This document shows, piece by piece, positions 48,746 to 57,527 of a stretch of 64,000 bases of DNA (the stretch's first letter is position 1; each line of letters opens with the position of its first letter). The position numbers were made by a program, and so were the translations under genes. Origin of the DNA: Roseomonas acroporae (GTDB lineage Bacteria; Pseudomonadota; Alphaproteobacteria; Acetobacterales; Acetobacteraceae); the NCBI RefSeq assembly GCF_023223525.1, contig NZ_JALPRX010000078.1:33990-97989 (forward strand), read 5' to 3'. Below the pieces are notes generated by a model. It searched no databases, had not been told where the DNA came from, and saw nothing but the letters and a program-made list of their open reading frames with translations.

Positions 48746-49798
48746 TCACTGCCGCGGGATGTTCGCCTCGGCGGCCGCGGCGCCCCAGCGCCGGCCTTCC
48801 TCCGCGACGAAGGCGCGGAACGCCTCGGGCGGGGCGGGATCGGCGGGCAGCACGCCCAGTTCCAGGAACCGGTTCCGCACGTCCGCCAGCCGCAGCACCT
48901 TCGCCAGCTCGGCGTTCAGCCGCTCGACGATCGGGCGCGGCGTGCCCGCCGGCACGGAGATGCCGTTCCAGGACTTCACCACGAAGTCGGGAACCCCGGC
49001 TTCCGCCGTCGTCGGCAGGTCGGGCAGGCCGGGGAAGCGCCGCGTCGCGGCGACGGCCAGGCCGCGCAGCCGACCGCCGGTGATCTGCGACAGGGCCGGC
49101 GCCAGGATCTCGCAGGCGATCTGCACGTCGCCCGTGGCGGTCGCGTTCAGCAGGTCGGGCGTGCTGCGGTAGGTCACGACGGTCATGTCGGTCCGCGTCA
49201 TGCTGCGCAGCATCTCGGCGGCGAGGTTCTGCGCGTTGCCGGCGGCGATGGAGCCCAGGTTGATCGCGCCCGGCCGCGCCCGCGCCGCGGCGAGCACGTC
49301 GCCGAGCGTGCGGTAGGGCGAGTCCGCGGCGGTGGCCAGGACGATGTCGAAATAGGTCATCGCCGAGACGAACTCGAAGTCCTTCATGATGTCGTAGGGC
49401 AGGCGCCGGTAGAGCGCCGGGGCGATCGCGTCGGTCTGCGTGGTCAGGTGGATGGTGTGGCCGTCCGGCGGCGCGTGCGCGACCGCCTCGGCCGCCACGA
49501 TGGCGCCGGCGCTCGGCCGGTTCTCGACGACGACGGGCTGGCCGAGCGCCGCCGCGAGCTTCGTGGCGACGAGGCGTGCGGTGAGGTCGCCGACCCCGCC
49601 GGGCGCGAAGCCGACGATCCAGCGGATCGGCCGGTTCGGCCAGGGGGCCTGTGCGGCGGCCGGCCGCGACAGCGTGGCGCCGAGGCACGCCGCCGTCGCC
49701 AGCCCCGCCGCCGCGCGCGCCAGGGCACGGCGGCCGGGCGCCGGCCGCATCGAGTCCGGCTTGCGCAACGAAGCCGCCGGCGCGTCGCATCGGGTCAT
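48746..49798 (-). CDS. Bug/TctC-family periplasmic solute-binding protein
   Basis: A 350-residue receptor. AGGAG 8 bases before the ATG at 49798 supports this start; an internal ATG at 49750 (MRPAPGRRALARAAAG) would give a shorter signal. Core motifs are WPNRPIRWIVGFAPGGVGDLTARLVATKL, VVENRPSAGAIVAAEAVA and VVTYRSTPDLLNATATGDVQIACEI. It is closely related to the next gene upstream (both have GFxPGGxGDxTARL and TYRSTPxLLNATATG), pointing to a duplication inside the cluster. Confidence 0.9.
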   Translation of the reverse strand: MTRCDAPAASLRKPDSMRPAPGRRALARAAAGLATAACLGATLSRPAAAQAPWPNRPIRWIVGFAPGGVGDLTARLVATKLAAALGQPVVVENRPSAGAIVAAEAVAHAPPDGHTIHLTTQTDAIAPALYRRLPYDIMKDFEFVSAMTYFDIVLATAADSPYRTLGDVLAAARARPGAINLGSIAAGNAQNLAAEMLRSMTRTDMTVVTYRSTPDLLNATATGDVQIACEILAPALSQITGGRLRGLAVAATRRFPGLPDLPTTAEAGVPDFVVKSWNGISVPAGTPRPIVERLNAELAKVLRLADVRNRFLELGVLPADPAPPEAFRAFVAEEGRRWGAAAAEANIPRQ

Positions 49799-49900
49799 GG
49801 ATCGTCTCCTGGTCGGCCATCGCTTCGGGAGGGAAGTCGCGGCCCTGACTCGGTTGTCGGTTCCGCCCGGCCGGACGGGACGGGTCGGCGCGGGCGCGGG

Positions 49901-50971
49901 CTACTGGCGCTCGATCCCGGCATCGGCGATCACCCGCGCCCAGCGCGCCGCCTCCTCGGCGAAGAAGCGCCGGAATTCCTCGGGGCTCGTCGTGCCGGGC
50001 GTGACGCCGATGTCCAGCAGCTTCTCCCGCACCTCGGGCAGCGCCATGACGCGGACGATCCCGGCGTTCAGCCGCTCGACGATCGGGCGCGGCGTGCGCG
50101 CGGGCAGCGCGATGCCGTTCCAGGAGCGGACGACGTAGCCCGGCAGGCCGCTCTCGGCGGCGGTCGGCACGTCGGGCAGGCGCGCGAAGCGCTCCGGCGC
50201 GGCGACGGCGATGGCGCGGATGCGCCCGCCGGTGATCTGCGACAGGGCGGCGGGCAGGATCTCGGAGGCCACCTGCACCTCGCCCGTCGCCGTCGCGTTC
50301 AGCAGTTCCGGCGTGCTGCGGTAGGTCACCAGGGTCACGTCCGGCGCGCCGAGCATGGTGCGCAGCAGCGCCGCGCCGAGATGCGTCGCGTTGCCGGCGC
50401 TGATCGAGCCGATGTTCAGCCGGCCCGGATTGGCGCGGGCGTAGGCGGCGAGCTCCGCCAAGCTGCGTACCGGAAGGCCGGGCGTGACCGCGATGACGTG
50501 GTCGAAGAAGGAGACGCGCGAGACCGGCTCGAAGTCGCGCGCGGGATCGAAGGAGAGGCGCTCGTACAGGAAGGGCGCGGTCGCGGTCGTGTTGGTCGCG
50601 AGCAGCCAGGTGTGCCCGTCCGGCTGCGCCCGCGCCACCGTCTCGGCCGCGACGAGGCTGCCCGCACCCGGCCGGTTCTCGACCACCACGGGCCGGCCGA
50701 GCAATTCGCCGAGCCTCGGCGCCAGCAGGCGCGCGGTGATGTCGCCGGCGCCGCCGGGGCCGAAGCCGACGACGAGGCGGATCGGCCGGTCCGGCCAACC
50801 GGGCGGCGCCTCGCCAGACCGCGTCCCGTTCGCCTGCGCCCCGTTCGCCTGTGCCCCGTTCGCCTGCGCCACGGCGGGCCGGTGCCGCAGCAGCGCGGGC
50901 AGGGCCAGCAGGCCCGCCGCGAGAGCCCTTCGTGCCAGCAGCGGCCGGGCCTGCTTCGCCGACATCCTCAT
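49901..50971 (-). CDS. Bug/TctC-family periplasmic solute-binding protein
   Basis: A 356-residue receptor whose start overlaps the stop of the PyrD-like gene (ATGA). It shares VGFGPGGAGDITARLLAPRL, VVENRPGAGSLVAAETVA and VTYRSTPELLNATATGEVQVASEI with its downstream paralogue. After the signal cleavage site (AVAQ) it has three copies of AQANG encoded by 15-bp repeats at 50824-50868, a flexible linker that the paralogue lacks. Confidence 0.9.
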   Translation of the reverse strand: MRMSAKQARPLLARRALAAGLLALPALLRHRPAVAQANGAQANGAQANGTRSGEAPPGWPDRPIRLVVGFGPGGAGDITARLLAPRLGELLGRPVVVENRPGAGSLVAAETVARAQPDGHTWLLATNTTATAPFLYERLSFDPARDFEPVSRVSFFDHVIAVTPGLPVRSLAELAAYARANPGRLNIGSISAGNATHLGAALLRTMLGAPDVTLVTYRSTPELLNATATGEVQVASEILPAALSQITGGRIRAIAVAAPERFARLPDVPTAAESGLPGYVVRSWNGIALPARTPRPIVERLNAGIVRVMALPEVREKLLDIGVTPGTTSPEEFRRFFAEEAARWARVIADAGIERQ

Positions 50972-52041
50972 TCCCCTGTCGCCCCGTCGATGCCGGTGGG
51001 CGGGATGAATTCGCGCCAGTGCTCGCCCAGCGGCGGCATCTCCGCGAAGCTGCGCCGGCGGTCGGCGGCGCGACCGATCAGCGCCGCCGCCGTCATCCCC
51101 TTGCCGGCGAGGTAGCGTTCGAGTTGCGCCACGCTGTCCGGCAGCACGCCGTAGCCGCGCAGCATCACCGCCGAGGCGAGGCCCACGGCCGAGGCGCCCG
51201 CCAGCATCATGCGGGCGACGTCCTGCCCGTCCCGCGCGCCGTTGATGCCGATCAGCGGCGCGCCGGGCCCGAGCCGCGCGCGCGACAGCGCCAGCCAGTG
51301 GCAGGTGAGCGGCAGGTTCCAGTAGCCGCCGATGCCGAGGCTGGTGCCGAGCATCGGCTCGTGGCTGTCGAGATCCGGCACCAGGCCGAGCAGGCGCCCG
51401 GCCATCACCACCGACTGCGCCCCCGCGCCGAAGGCGGCCGCCGCCAGCTCCGGCACGCGCTCGCTCTGCCCGGTGATCTTGATCCAGAGCGGCAGCGACA
51501 CCGCGGCGCGCAGTCGCCCGACGATCTCGGCGACGCGCCCGGGCAGCAGCTCGGTCGAGACCGCGCCCTTCGCCGCCTGGCTCGCATAGGGCGTGCCGAT
51601 GTTGAACTCCAGCAGCCGCAGCCCGGCCTGCTCGACGCGCCGCGCGAGGCCGAGGGCCGCGTCGAGATCGGCGAGGATCAGGCTGGGCACGAGCAGCGCG
51701 TCATGCGCCCGCGCGAGGCGGTCCAGCGCCACCGTCTGCTCCAGCCAGGCGTCGAAGGGCTGCGGCGCGAGGCCGGAGCGGGTGGCGAGCGTCACGTCGC
51801 GCGGCGCCGCCGGGCCCCAGGGCACCGGCCGCCAGTCCGCATCCAGCGCGAGGTACTCGGCGCGCCGGAGCTGCTCCTTCGCCGCCTCGGACTCGTTGGT
51901 GGATTTCACCACGACGGCGCCGGCGCCGGCCGCGATCGCGGCGCGCACGCCCGCCGCGTCGATCATGTGTTCCGCCGCGGCGGCGATCACGGGGTTCTTC
52001 AGGCGCAGCGACCCGACCGTGACCTCCAGCGCGGCGCTCAC
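50968..52041 (-). CDS. Dihydroorotate dehydrogenase-like FMN flavoprotein
   Basis: A 357-residue FMN-type TIM barrel related to PyrD and the PreA half of dihydropyrimidine dehydrogenase: VGSLRLKNPVIAAAAEHM, GAGAVVVKSTNES, LLEFNIGTPYA, LPLWIKITG, LIGINGARDGQDVARMMLAGASAVGLASAVM. Unlike PreA it has no C-terminal iron-sulfur segment. The proposed GTG at 52041 starts where the family normally begins; its ribosome site is poor, but a 14-codon ORF with a strong site ends exactly there. First gene of the IclR-facing cluster. Confidence 0.75.
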   Translation of the reverse strand: MSAALEVTVGSLRLKNPVIAAAAEHMIDAAGVRAAIAAGAGAVVVKSTNESEAAKEQLRRAEYLALDADWRPVPWGPAAPRDVTLATRSGLAPQPFDAWLEQTVALDRLARAHDALLVPSLILADLDAALGLARRVEQAGLRLLEFNIGTPYASQAAKGAVSTELLPGRVAEIVGRLRAAVSLPLWIKITGQSERVPELAAAAFGAGAQSVVMAGRLLGLVPDLDSHEPMLGTSLGIGGYWNLPLTCHWLALSRARLGPGAPLIGINGARDGQDVARMMLAGASAVGLASAVMLRGYGVLPDSVAQLERYLAGKGMTAAALIGRAADRRRSFAEMPPLGEHWREFIPPTGIDGATGE

Positions 52042-52082
52042 GCCGTGCCTGCGTTCGGGCGGTTCGGCGATCGGGCGGGCAT
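52038..52082 (-). CDS. Possible 14-codon leader ORF coupled to the PyrD-like gene
   Basis: An ATG at 52082 follows a strong AGGGAGGAA site and reads 14 codons before a TGA that overlaps the downstream GTG (GTGA). Because the GTG itself has only a weak site, ribosomes finishing this short ORF could restart there. It may also be an artefact of start choice. Confidence 0.35.
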   Translation of the reverse strand: MPARSPNRPNAGTA

Positions 52083-52127
52083 GGCGTTCCTCCCTGTCGT
52101 CACGCTCTTGGCGTATTCTTCTGTCTC

Positions 52128-52165
52128 GTTCTCTTGTCGAGAACGCTGTTCTCATGTTAGGAACA
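52128..52165. promoter_or_regulatory. Probable IclR operator region with overlapping inverted repeats
   Basis: GTTCTC-TTGTC-GAGAAC (52128-52144) is a perfect 6-5-6 inverted repeat. It is followed by GAAC-GCT-GTTC (52141-52151) and TGTTC-N9-GAACA (52147-52165), all built from the half-site GTTC. They fill the gap between the PyrD-like gene and the IclR gene, where the regulator of both would bind. The stretch is also AT-richer than its surroundings. Confidence 0.65.
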
Positions 52166-52377
52166 ACAAGTGCCGCGCCGCGTCAAGCGGTTTCTTGACA
52201 GGCCCGGCACCCCGGCCGCGTCATCCGTGGCAGGTCACCCCAACCGCGACAGCAGGGCTCCTCGATGCGCTTCCCGATGCGGCCCGCCAGGAAAGGCCGG
52301 CTGCGGCGCCCCGGCCGCCGCCCCTGCCTCCCCAGGGTGTCCTTTCCCTGGACGCCCTTCCCCGGGTCGGCCGGGCC

Positions 52378-53181
52378 TTGAAGGGCGGCGCGACGGGCGA
52401 GGCCGGGCCGGGCCGGGGCGGCGTCCAGGCCGCCGACACCGTCCTGTCGGTGCTGGAGACGGTCGCCTGGTCGGAGGAGCCGCTCGGCGTCACCCAGATC
52501 GCCGCCGCGGTCGGCATCGCGAAGGGGGCCGCGTTCCGCCACCTGCGGACCCTGCTCGACCGCGGCTACCTCGTGCAGGACGCCGTCACGAGCCGCTTCC
52601 AGCTCGGCCCCCGTGTCTCGCTGCTCGGCCGGCTGGCGCCGCCCGCGCAGGATCTGGCGGCCCTGCTGCGGCCGGCCATGCGCGAGGCGCGCGAGGCCTC
52701 GGGGCTGGCGGTGGTGCTGAGCACGCCGACGCCGGCGGGGGCCTTCGTGCTCGCGACCCTGGCCGGCACGCAGGCGGTGGATATCGGCGTGCGGCTCGGC
52801 AGCAGCCTCGCCCTGCATGCCTCAGCCCAGGGCAAGGTCTTCCTCGCCTTCGGGCCGGGGGACCTGCCGGACCGCGTCCTCGCCGATCCGCTGCCGCGCT
52901 TCACGGCGCATACGATCACGGCGGTGGACGCGCTGAAGGCGGAGCTGGCGCGCGTCCGGCAGTGCCGGTACGCCGTCGCGCCGGAGGAGATGCTGCTCGG
53001 CGTCAACGCCATGGCGGCGCCGGTGCGCGACGGCCGCGGCGTGCTCGTCGGGGCGCTGGCCCTGGTAGGATCCATTCAGCACCTTCCGCGCGTGCCGGAG
53101 GCGCACCACGTCCGGATCGTGCTGGACCTGACCCGGCATGCGACGCGGCTCATCGCCAATGCCGAGGGCCGTCACGGCTGA
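52378..53181 (+). CDS. IclR-family transcriptional regulator
   Basis: A protein of about 267 residues with the N-terminal winged helix (VQAADTVLSVLETVAWSEEPLGVTQIAAAVGIAKGAAFRHLRTLLDRGYL) and the IclR effector domain (GTQAVDIGVRLGSSLALHASAQGKVFLAF, PEEMLLGVNAMAAPVRDGRGVLVGALALVGS). The start is uncertain: no ATG or GTG lies close before the domain. I use the TTG at 52378, which gives the normal family length; a TTG at 52195 would add a Pro-rich extension of 61 residues. It faces the PyrD-like cluster. Confidence 0.82.
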   Translation: MKGGATGEAGPGRGGVQAADTVLSVLETVAWSEEPLGVTQIAAAVGIAKGAAFRHLRTLLDRGYLVQDAVTSRFQLGPRVSLLGRLAPPAQDLAALLRPAMREAREASGLAVVLSTPTPAGAFVLATLAGTQAVDIGVRLGSSLALHASAQGKVFLAFGPGDLPDRVLADPLPRFTAHTITAVDALKAELARVRQCRYAVAPEEMLLGVNAMAAPVRDGRGVLVGALALVGSIQHLPRVPEAHHVRIVLDLTRHATRLIANAEGRHG

Positions 53182-53407
53182 GCCACCCCGTCCGAGAAGC
53201 GGGAGTTGGGGATCGTGCGACGTCGCTCTGCCAGGGCCCCTGTCCTGCCGTCGAGGCGCCGCCTCGCCGCGAGGGCGCTGTCATGGTCGATCCGCGGGGC
53301 ATCGGCGCCCAGATGCCGCAATGCCGGGGTTCGATGGCACAGGCCATGGTCCTGCACCACCGGCAACATGCCCCTTGCCCGCGGCGTGGCGCCGCGGGGA
53401 TCGCAAC

Positions 53408-53436
53408 TTGACAGTGATCGGGGGAGCATTCTCAAT
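53408..53436 (+). promoter_or_regulatory. Possible sigma-70-type promoter before the AraC gene
   Basis: TTGACA at 53408-53413 is followed 17 bases later by CTCAAT (53431-53436), a weak -10. It lies in the 309-base gap 53182-53490, whose only AT-richer part is this stretch (ttctcaattcgacgtcatt). No other feature is seen in the gap. Confidence 0.4.
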
Positions 53437-53490
53437 TCGACGTCATTGGGAGACCGCCCCGATGCTTGGCGTGGAAGCCGTGGCAACGAA

Positions 53491-54639
53491 ATGACATCGC
53501 CTCGAACCATGCCGGCAACCGCCGTCGGCACGGAATCCGGAACGGGGCACGCCGTCATCCGTCCAGACGCCGCAGCAGGCCCGGGCGCGACCGCTGACGC
53601 CGGACAAACGGCGCCCGCGGTCGCCGTGATCTTCTCGACGGAGGCCGTCGAGTCGAACCGGCGGCTCGACCTGTGGCGCTGCAAGTACGATTCCTTCAAC
53701 GAGATCACGCCGGTCGAGGACAGCGGCCGGGATTTCCTGGGCCGCAACGAGATCTGGCAGATCGGCGCGATGGCGCTGAGCCGCAACACGGCGCCTGCGC
53801 TGATCTGCACGCGGACACGGCAGCACATCCGGCGCGATTCCATCGACCACTGGGTGATCCGGGTCTCCCGCTCGGGCCGGTCGCGCCACCGCACGGACAC
53901 GGCGTGCTTCGTGAACCGGCCGGGCATCCCCTTCCTCATCTCGCTCGGCGAGCCCTACGACAGCGACAGGACGGAGGCGGACTGGCTGTCGCTCTACATC
54001 CCGCGCGACTTCTTCCCGGAATTGTCCGCCGGGCTGACCACCCTGCCGACCGGCGGCCTCGACATGCCCGGCGCCCCGCTCCTCGCCGACTACCTGCTGC
54101 TGCTGGAACGGCGCATGCGGGTGGCGACGGCGGAGCAGGTGCCCATCCTGGCCGCCGCGACACGCTCGATGGTCACGACCTGCCTGCTCACCGACGTCAT
54201 GCCGCAGGCGATCACGCCCGAGAATGCCGCGCTCGCGCAGTTCGAACGGCTGCGACAGATCATCCGTCGCCATATCGGCTCGACCATGCTGGATGCGCGC
54301 CGGCTCTGCCGGCTCGCCGGCATCTCGCGCTCGAATCTCTACCGGCTGTTCGAGCCGCATGGCGGCGTGGCGCACTACATCCAGGGCATGCGACTGCGCA
54401 TGGCGCTTGCGCAGCTCTCGGATCCGGCCTGCAGGACGCCCATCGCGGCGATCGGCGAGCAGGTCGGCTTCGCCGACGCCTCCACCTTCGGCCGCGCCTT
54501 CCGGCGCGAATTCGGCTTCACGCCCGGCGAGGCGCGCACGACCGGCCTGAGTGGCCGACAGATGATGCCGGGCAAGGCGCTGGCGAATCCGGCCGCCGCC
54601 GATTTCGGTGTCCTGCTCCGGCGCCTCGGCATCGGGTGA
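53491..54639 (+). CDS. AraC-family transcriptional regulator
   Basis: A 382-residue regulator. The C-terminal third has both AraC helix-turn-helix units: LDARRLCRLAGISRSNLYRLFEPHGGVAHYIQGMRLRMALAQL and IAAIGEQVGFADASTFGRAFRREFGFTPGEAR. The N-terminal part (DFLGRNEIWQIGAMALSRNTAPALICTR...DHWVIRVSRSG) is the FeaR-like sensing domain seen in regulators of aromatic degradation. The ATG at 53491 has no obvious ribosome site. It stands just upstream of the ben regulator and may help control the cluster. Confidence 0.85.
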   Translation: MTSPRTMPATAVGTESGTGHAVIRPDAAAGPGATADAGQTAPAVAVIFSTEAVESNRRLDLWRCKYDSFNEITPVEDSGRDFLGRNEIWQIGAMALSRNTAPALICTRTRQHIRRDSIDHWVIRVSRSGRSRHRTDTACFVNRPGIPFLISLGEPYDSDRTEADWLSLYIPRDFFPELSAGLTTLPTGGLDMPGAPLLADYLLLLERRMRVATAEQVPILAAATRSMVTTCLLTDVMPQAITPENAALAQFERLRQIIRRHIGSTMLDARRLCRLAGISRSNLYRLFEPHGGVAHYIQGMRLRMALAQLSDPACRTPIAAIGEQVGFADASTFGRAFRREFGFTPGEARTTGLSGRQMMPGKALANPAAADFGVLLRRLGIG

Positions 54640-54798
54640 ACGGCTCCGCTCGCCGTCCCGCCGGCTGACGGCACCGAGCGCGCCAGCCTCGACGCGCTTC
54701 GACGTTTCCCGGACGGTCCTCGACGAGGCGCCGCGGCCGCCCCACCGAACCCGCGCGCGATACCGGCCCGCACGGGTCGGGACCCGTGCGGGCCGGAC

Positions 54799-55707
54799 TC
54801 AGGCACCGAAGGCGATCTTCTCCTTGCGGTACAGCTCGCGGAGCAGCTTGAGGATGAGCTTGATCTCCGTCGATTCGTCGCCCTTGCGCGTGCTCATGAT
54901 GATGGGGGAGACCGCCCCCACCTCGGCGAGCGGGCGGTAGACCACGTTGTCGCGCCGCAGGCGCTCGACCGAGGCCGGCACGATGCACACGCCGGTCTCC
55001 GCCGCGACGAGCCCGAGCGCCGTCTGCAATTCGCGCACCTCGTAAACGGCCGACGGCTTCACGCCGCTCTCCCGGAACAGCGCGAGCACCTGGTCCGCGT
55101 AACTCGGGCGCGGCGACTTGGGATAGACGACCAGCGGCTCGTCCGCGAAGTCGGCCAGCTGCAGCGGGCTGCGCCGCGCGAGGAGCGGATGCGCCGACGG
55201 CAGGGCGGTGATCAGCTTCTCGTTGCGCAGCAGCAGGCGGTCCACGGCCGGATCGTCGAACGGAATCCGCCCGAAGCCGACATCGATCCGCCCTTCCTTC
55301 AAGGCGGCGATCTGCTCGAGCGTGGTGAACTCGAGCAGCGTGATCTCGACCTTCGGCCTGGCTGCCCGGTAGCGCCGGACGACCTCCGGCAGGTAGCCGT
55401 AGAGCGTCGATCCGACGAAGCCGATGCTGAAATGCGTCTGATCGGTCTCGTGCAGCCGACGGCTCATGGACCTGAGCTCGTCCACCCGCTCCAGGATCTG
55501 CACGGCCTGCTCGTAGAACAGCCTGCCGGCGGCAGTCAGGCGAACCGGGCGGCTGCCGCGCTCGATCAGCGTCACGCCGAGCTCACCCTCGAGCTGCTGG
55601 ATCTGGCGGCTCAGCGGCGGCTGTGCGACCCGGAGCACCTCCGCCGCGCGGGTGAAGTTCCGCTCGCGCGCAACCGCCACGAAGTACCGTAGATGCCGGA
55701 GTTCCAG
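54799..55707 (-). CDS. benM: BenM/CatM-like LysR regulator of the ben-cat genes
   Basis: A 302-residue regulator close to BenM/CatM over its length: ELRHLRYFVAVARERNFTRAAEVL, AQPPLSRQIQQLEGELGVTLIERGSRPVRLT, FSIGFVGSTLYGYLPEVVRRYRAARP, LKEGRIDVGFGRI and LGLVAAETGVCIVPAS. These proteins respond to benzoate and cis,cis-muconate. At the place where the family has its first Met there is a CTG (55707) with GGGAGG six bases upstream, so I take CTG as the start; in-frame ATG or GTG codons are much further away and a TTG 11 codons upstream lacks a ribosome site. Confidence 0.85.
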   Translation of the reverse strand: MELRHLRYFVAVARERNFTRAAEVLRVAQPPLSRQIQQLEGELGVTLIERGSRPVRLTAAGRLFYEQAVQILERVDELRSMSRRLHETDQTHFSIGFVGSTLYGYLPEVVRRYRAARPKVEITLLEFTTLEQIAALKEGRIDVGFGRIPFDDPAVDRLLLRNEKLITALPSAHPLLARRSPLQLADFADEPLVVYPKSPRPSYADQVLALFRESGVKPSAVYEVRELQTALGLVAAETGVCIVPASVERLRRDNVVYRPLAEVGAVSPIIMSTRKGDESTEIKLILKLLRELYRKEKIAFGA

Positions 55708-55710
55708 ACG

Positions 55711-55725
55711 ATACCTCCCAGGTAT
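55711..55725. promoter_or_regulatory. BenM/CatM operator, ATAC-N7-GTAT
   Basis: ATACCTCCCAGGTAT is a perfect palindrome of the exact form known for BenM and CatM sites (ATAC-N7-GTAT). It lies 4 bases before the regulator start, covering the regulator's own Shine-Dalgarno, and 220 bases before the bfd-like gene. Binding should repress the regulator gene and could activate the divergent ben operon. Confidence 0.85.
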
Positions 55726-55936
55726 GGTCCCAACCAATTTGGTCTTGGACCGACAACGAAAAAAGAGGGCACCTAGCGGCGAGGGGGAAAACGATGAGCC
55801 AGATGCCGGTCCAACGCCGAACATCAGAAGCAACAATCCATCGGCTCCGCCAGCGAAATCCTGCGTCATGCCGTGCAACCGCTCCCCGCGGCCGGGCCCG
55901 TGCCGCCGCCGGCACCTGCGGGTGAGGCAGGCGCCG

Positions 55937-56134
55937 ATGTACGTATGCCTCTGCAACGCCTTGAACGAGCGCCGCCTCTGGCAGGCCATCGGCGACGGCG
56001 CCGTCCGGCCAGGCGAGGTCTACGCCCTCTGCGGATGCCGTGCGCAATGCGGCCGCTGCACCGCAGCAATTCTTGATCTGCTCCGGAGCGAGGCGGCCGC
56101 GAATGCCCGCGCTTGCGACGACCAACAACAATAG
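55937..56134 (+). CDS. Bfd-like [2Fe-2S] ferredoxin at the head of the ben operon
   Basis: A 65-residue protein of the bacterioferritin-associated ferredoxin family: [18 protein letters not shown], then [19 protein letters not shown]. The four cysteines follow the CxC...CxxC pattern that holds a [2Fe-2S] cluster, with one extra Cys in CGC. The stop is 10 bases before benA, so it is cotranscribed with the dioxygenase. Bfd normally passes electrons for iron release, so its role here is unclear. Upstream in-frame ATG at 55869 would add a basic extension. Confidence 0.8.
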   Translation: MYVCLCNALNERRLWQAIGDGAVRPGEVYALCGCRAQCGRCTAAILDLLRSEAAANARACDDQQQ

Positions 56135-56144
56135 GAGAACAGGG

Positions 56145-57524
56145 ATGCTCGATTCCGTCCAGAAGACCATGGAGGCAGCGCTCGAGGAGGATGCCGGGAA
56201 GGGCGTCTTCCGCGTCGCGCGCAACATCTTCACCGATCCCGAGCTGTTCGAGCTCGAGATGAAGCACATCTTCGAGGGGAACTGGATCTACCTGGCGCAC
56301 GAGAGCCAGATCCCCAACAAGAACGACTACTTCACCACCTACATGGGCCGCACGCCCGTCTTCATCGCGCGCAACCGCAACGGCGAGCTGAACGCCTTCG
56401 TCAACGCGTGCAGCCATCGCGGCGCGATGCTGTGCCGCCATAAGCGCGCGAACAAGTCCACCTACACCTGCCCCTTCCACGGCTGGACCTTCAACAACTC
56501 CGGCAAGCTGCTGAAGGTGAAGGACCCGGAGGGCGCGGGCTATCCCGACGGCTTCAACAAGGACGGCTCGCACGACCTGACGAAGGTGGCGCGCTTCGAA
56601 TCCTACCGCGGCTTCCTGTTCGGCAGCCTGAACCCCGACGTGCTGCCGCTGGCCGAGCATCTCGGCGAGTCCACCAAGATCATCGACCTGATCGTGGACC
56701 AGTCGCCGGAGGGTCTCGAGGTGCTGCGCGGCTCCTCGACCTACGTCTATGACGGCAACTGGAAGCTGCAGACCGAGAACGGCGCCGACGGCTATCACGT
56801 CAGCGCGGTGCACTGGAACTACGCCGCCACCACCAACCAGCGCAAGCTGCGCGACGCCGAGATGGCCGACACCACGCGCGCCATGAGCGCCGGCGGCTGG
56901 GCCAAGCAGGGCGGCGGCTTCTACTCCTTCGAGCACGGCCACCTGCTGCTCTGGACCAACTGGGCCAACCCCGAGGACCGGCCGAACTGGGGCCGGCGCG
57001 AGGAGCTGGCGGCGCAGTTCGGCCAGGCCCGCGCGGACTGGATGGTGCAGCGCTCGCGCAACCTCTGCCTCTATCCGAACGTGTACCTGATGGACCAGTT
57101 CGGCTCGCAGATCCGCCACTACCGGCCGATCGCGGTCGACAAGACCGAGGTGACGATCTACTGCATCGCGCCGAAAGGCGAGGATGCCGCGGCGCGGGCG
57201 CAGCGCATCCGCCAGTACGAGGATTTCTTCAACGCCTCCGGCATGGCGACGCCGGACGACCTGGAGGAGTTCCGCGCCTGCCAGTTCTCCTACCAGGCCG
57301 GCACCGCCCGCTGGAACGACATGTCCCGCGGCGCCAAGCACTGGATCGACGGCGCCGACGAGGCGGCCGAGGCGATCGGCATGAAGCCGCTGATGAGCGG
57401 CCTGCGCACCGAGGACGAGGGCCTGTTCGTCGTCCAGCACAGGTACTGGCACGAGACGATGCGGCGGGCGCTGGCGGCCGAGGAAAGAGGCGCCGGGGCG
57501 AAGAACGCGGGCGGGGAGGGCTGA
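56145..57524 (+). CDS. benA: Benzoate 1,2-dioxygenase large (alpha) subunit
   Basis: A 459-residue Rieske oxygenase alpha subunit. Rieske ligands are Cys89, His91 (NACSHRG), Cys109 and His112 (CPFHGW). The mononuclear iron site has [10 protein letters not shown] with His218 and His223. It adds O2 to benzoate to form the 1,2-cis-diol. The match is closest to the benzoate/toluate/anthranilate branch; benzoate is favoured by the adjacent diol dehydrogenase. ATAGGAGAAC precedes the ATG. Confidence 0.94.
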   Translation: MLDSVQKTMEAALEEDAGKGVFRVARNIFTDPELFELEMKHIFEGNWIYLAHESQIPNKNDYFTTYMGRTPVFIARNRNGELNAFVNACSHRGAMLCRHKRANKSTYTCPFHGWTFNNSGKLLKVKDPEGAGYPDGFNKDGSHDLTKVARFESYRGFLFGSLNPDVLPLAEHLGESTKIIDLIVDQSPEGLEVLRGSSTYVYDGNWKLQTENGADGYHVSAVHWNYAATTNQRKLRDAEMADTTRAMSAGGWAKQGGGFYSFEHGHLLLWTNWANPEDRPNWGRREELAAQFGQARADWMVQRSRNLCLYPNVYLMDQFGSQIRHYRPIAVDKTEVTIYCIAPKGEDAAARAQRIRQYEDFFNASGMATPDDLEEFRACQFSYQAGTARWNDMSRGAKHWIDGADEAAEAIGMKPLMSGLRTEDEGLFVVQHRYWHETMRRALAAEERGAGAKNAGGEG

Positions 57525-57527
57525 GCG

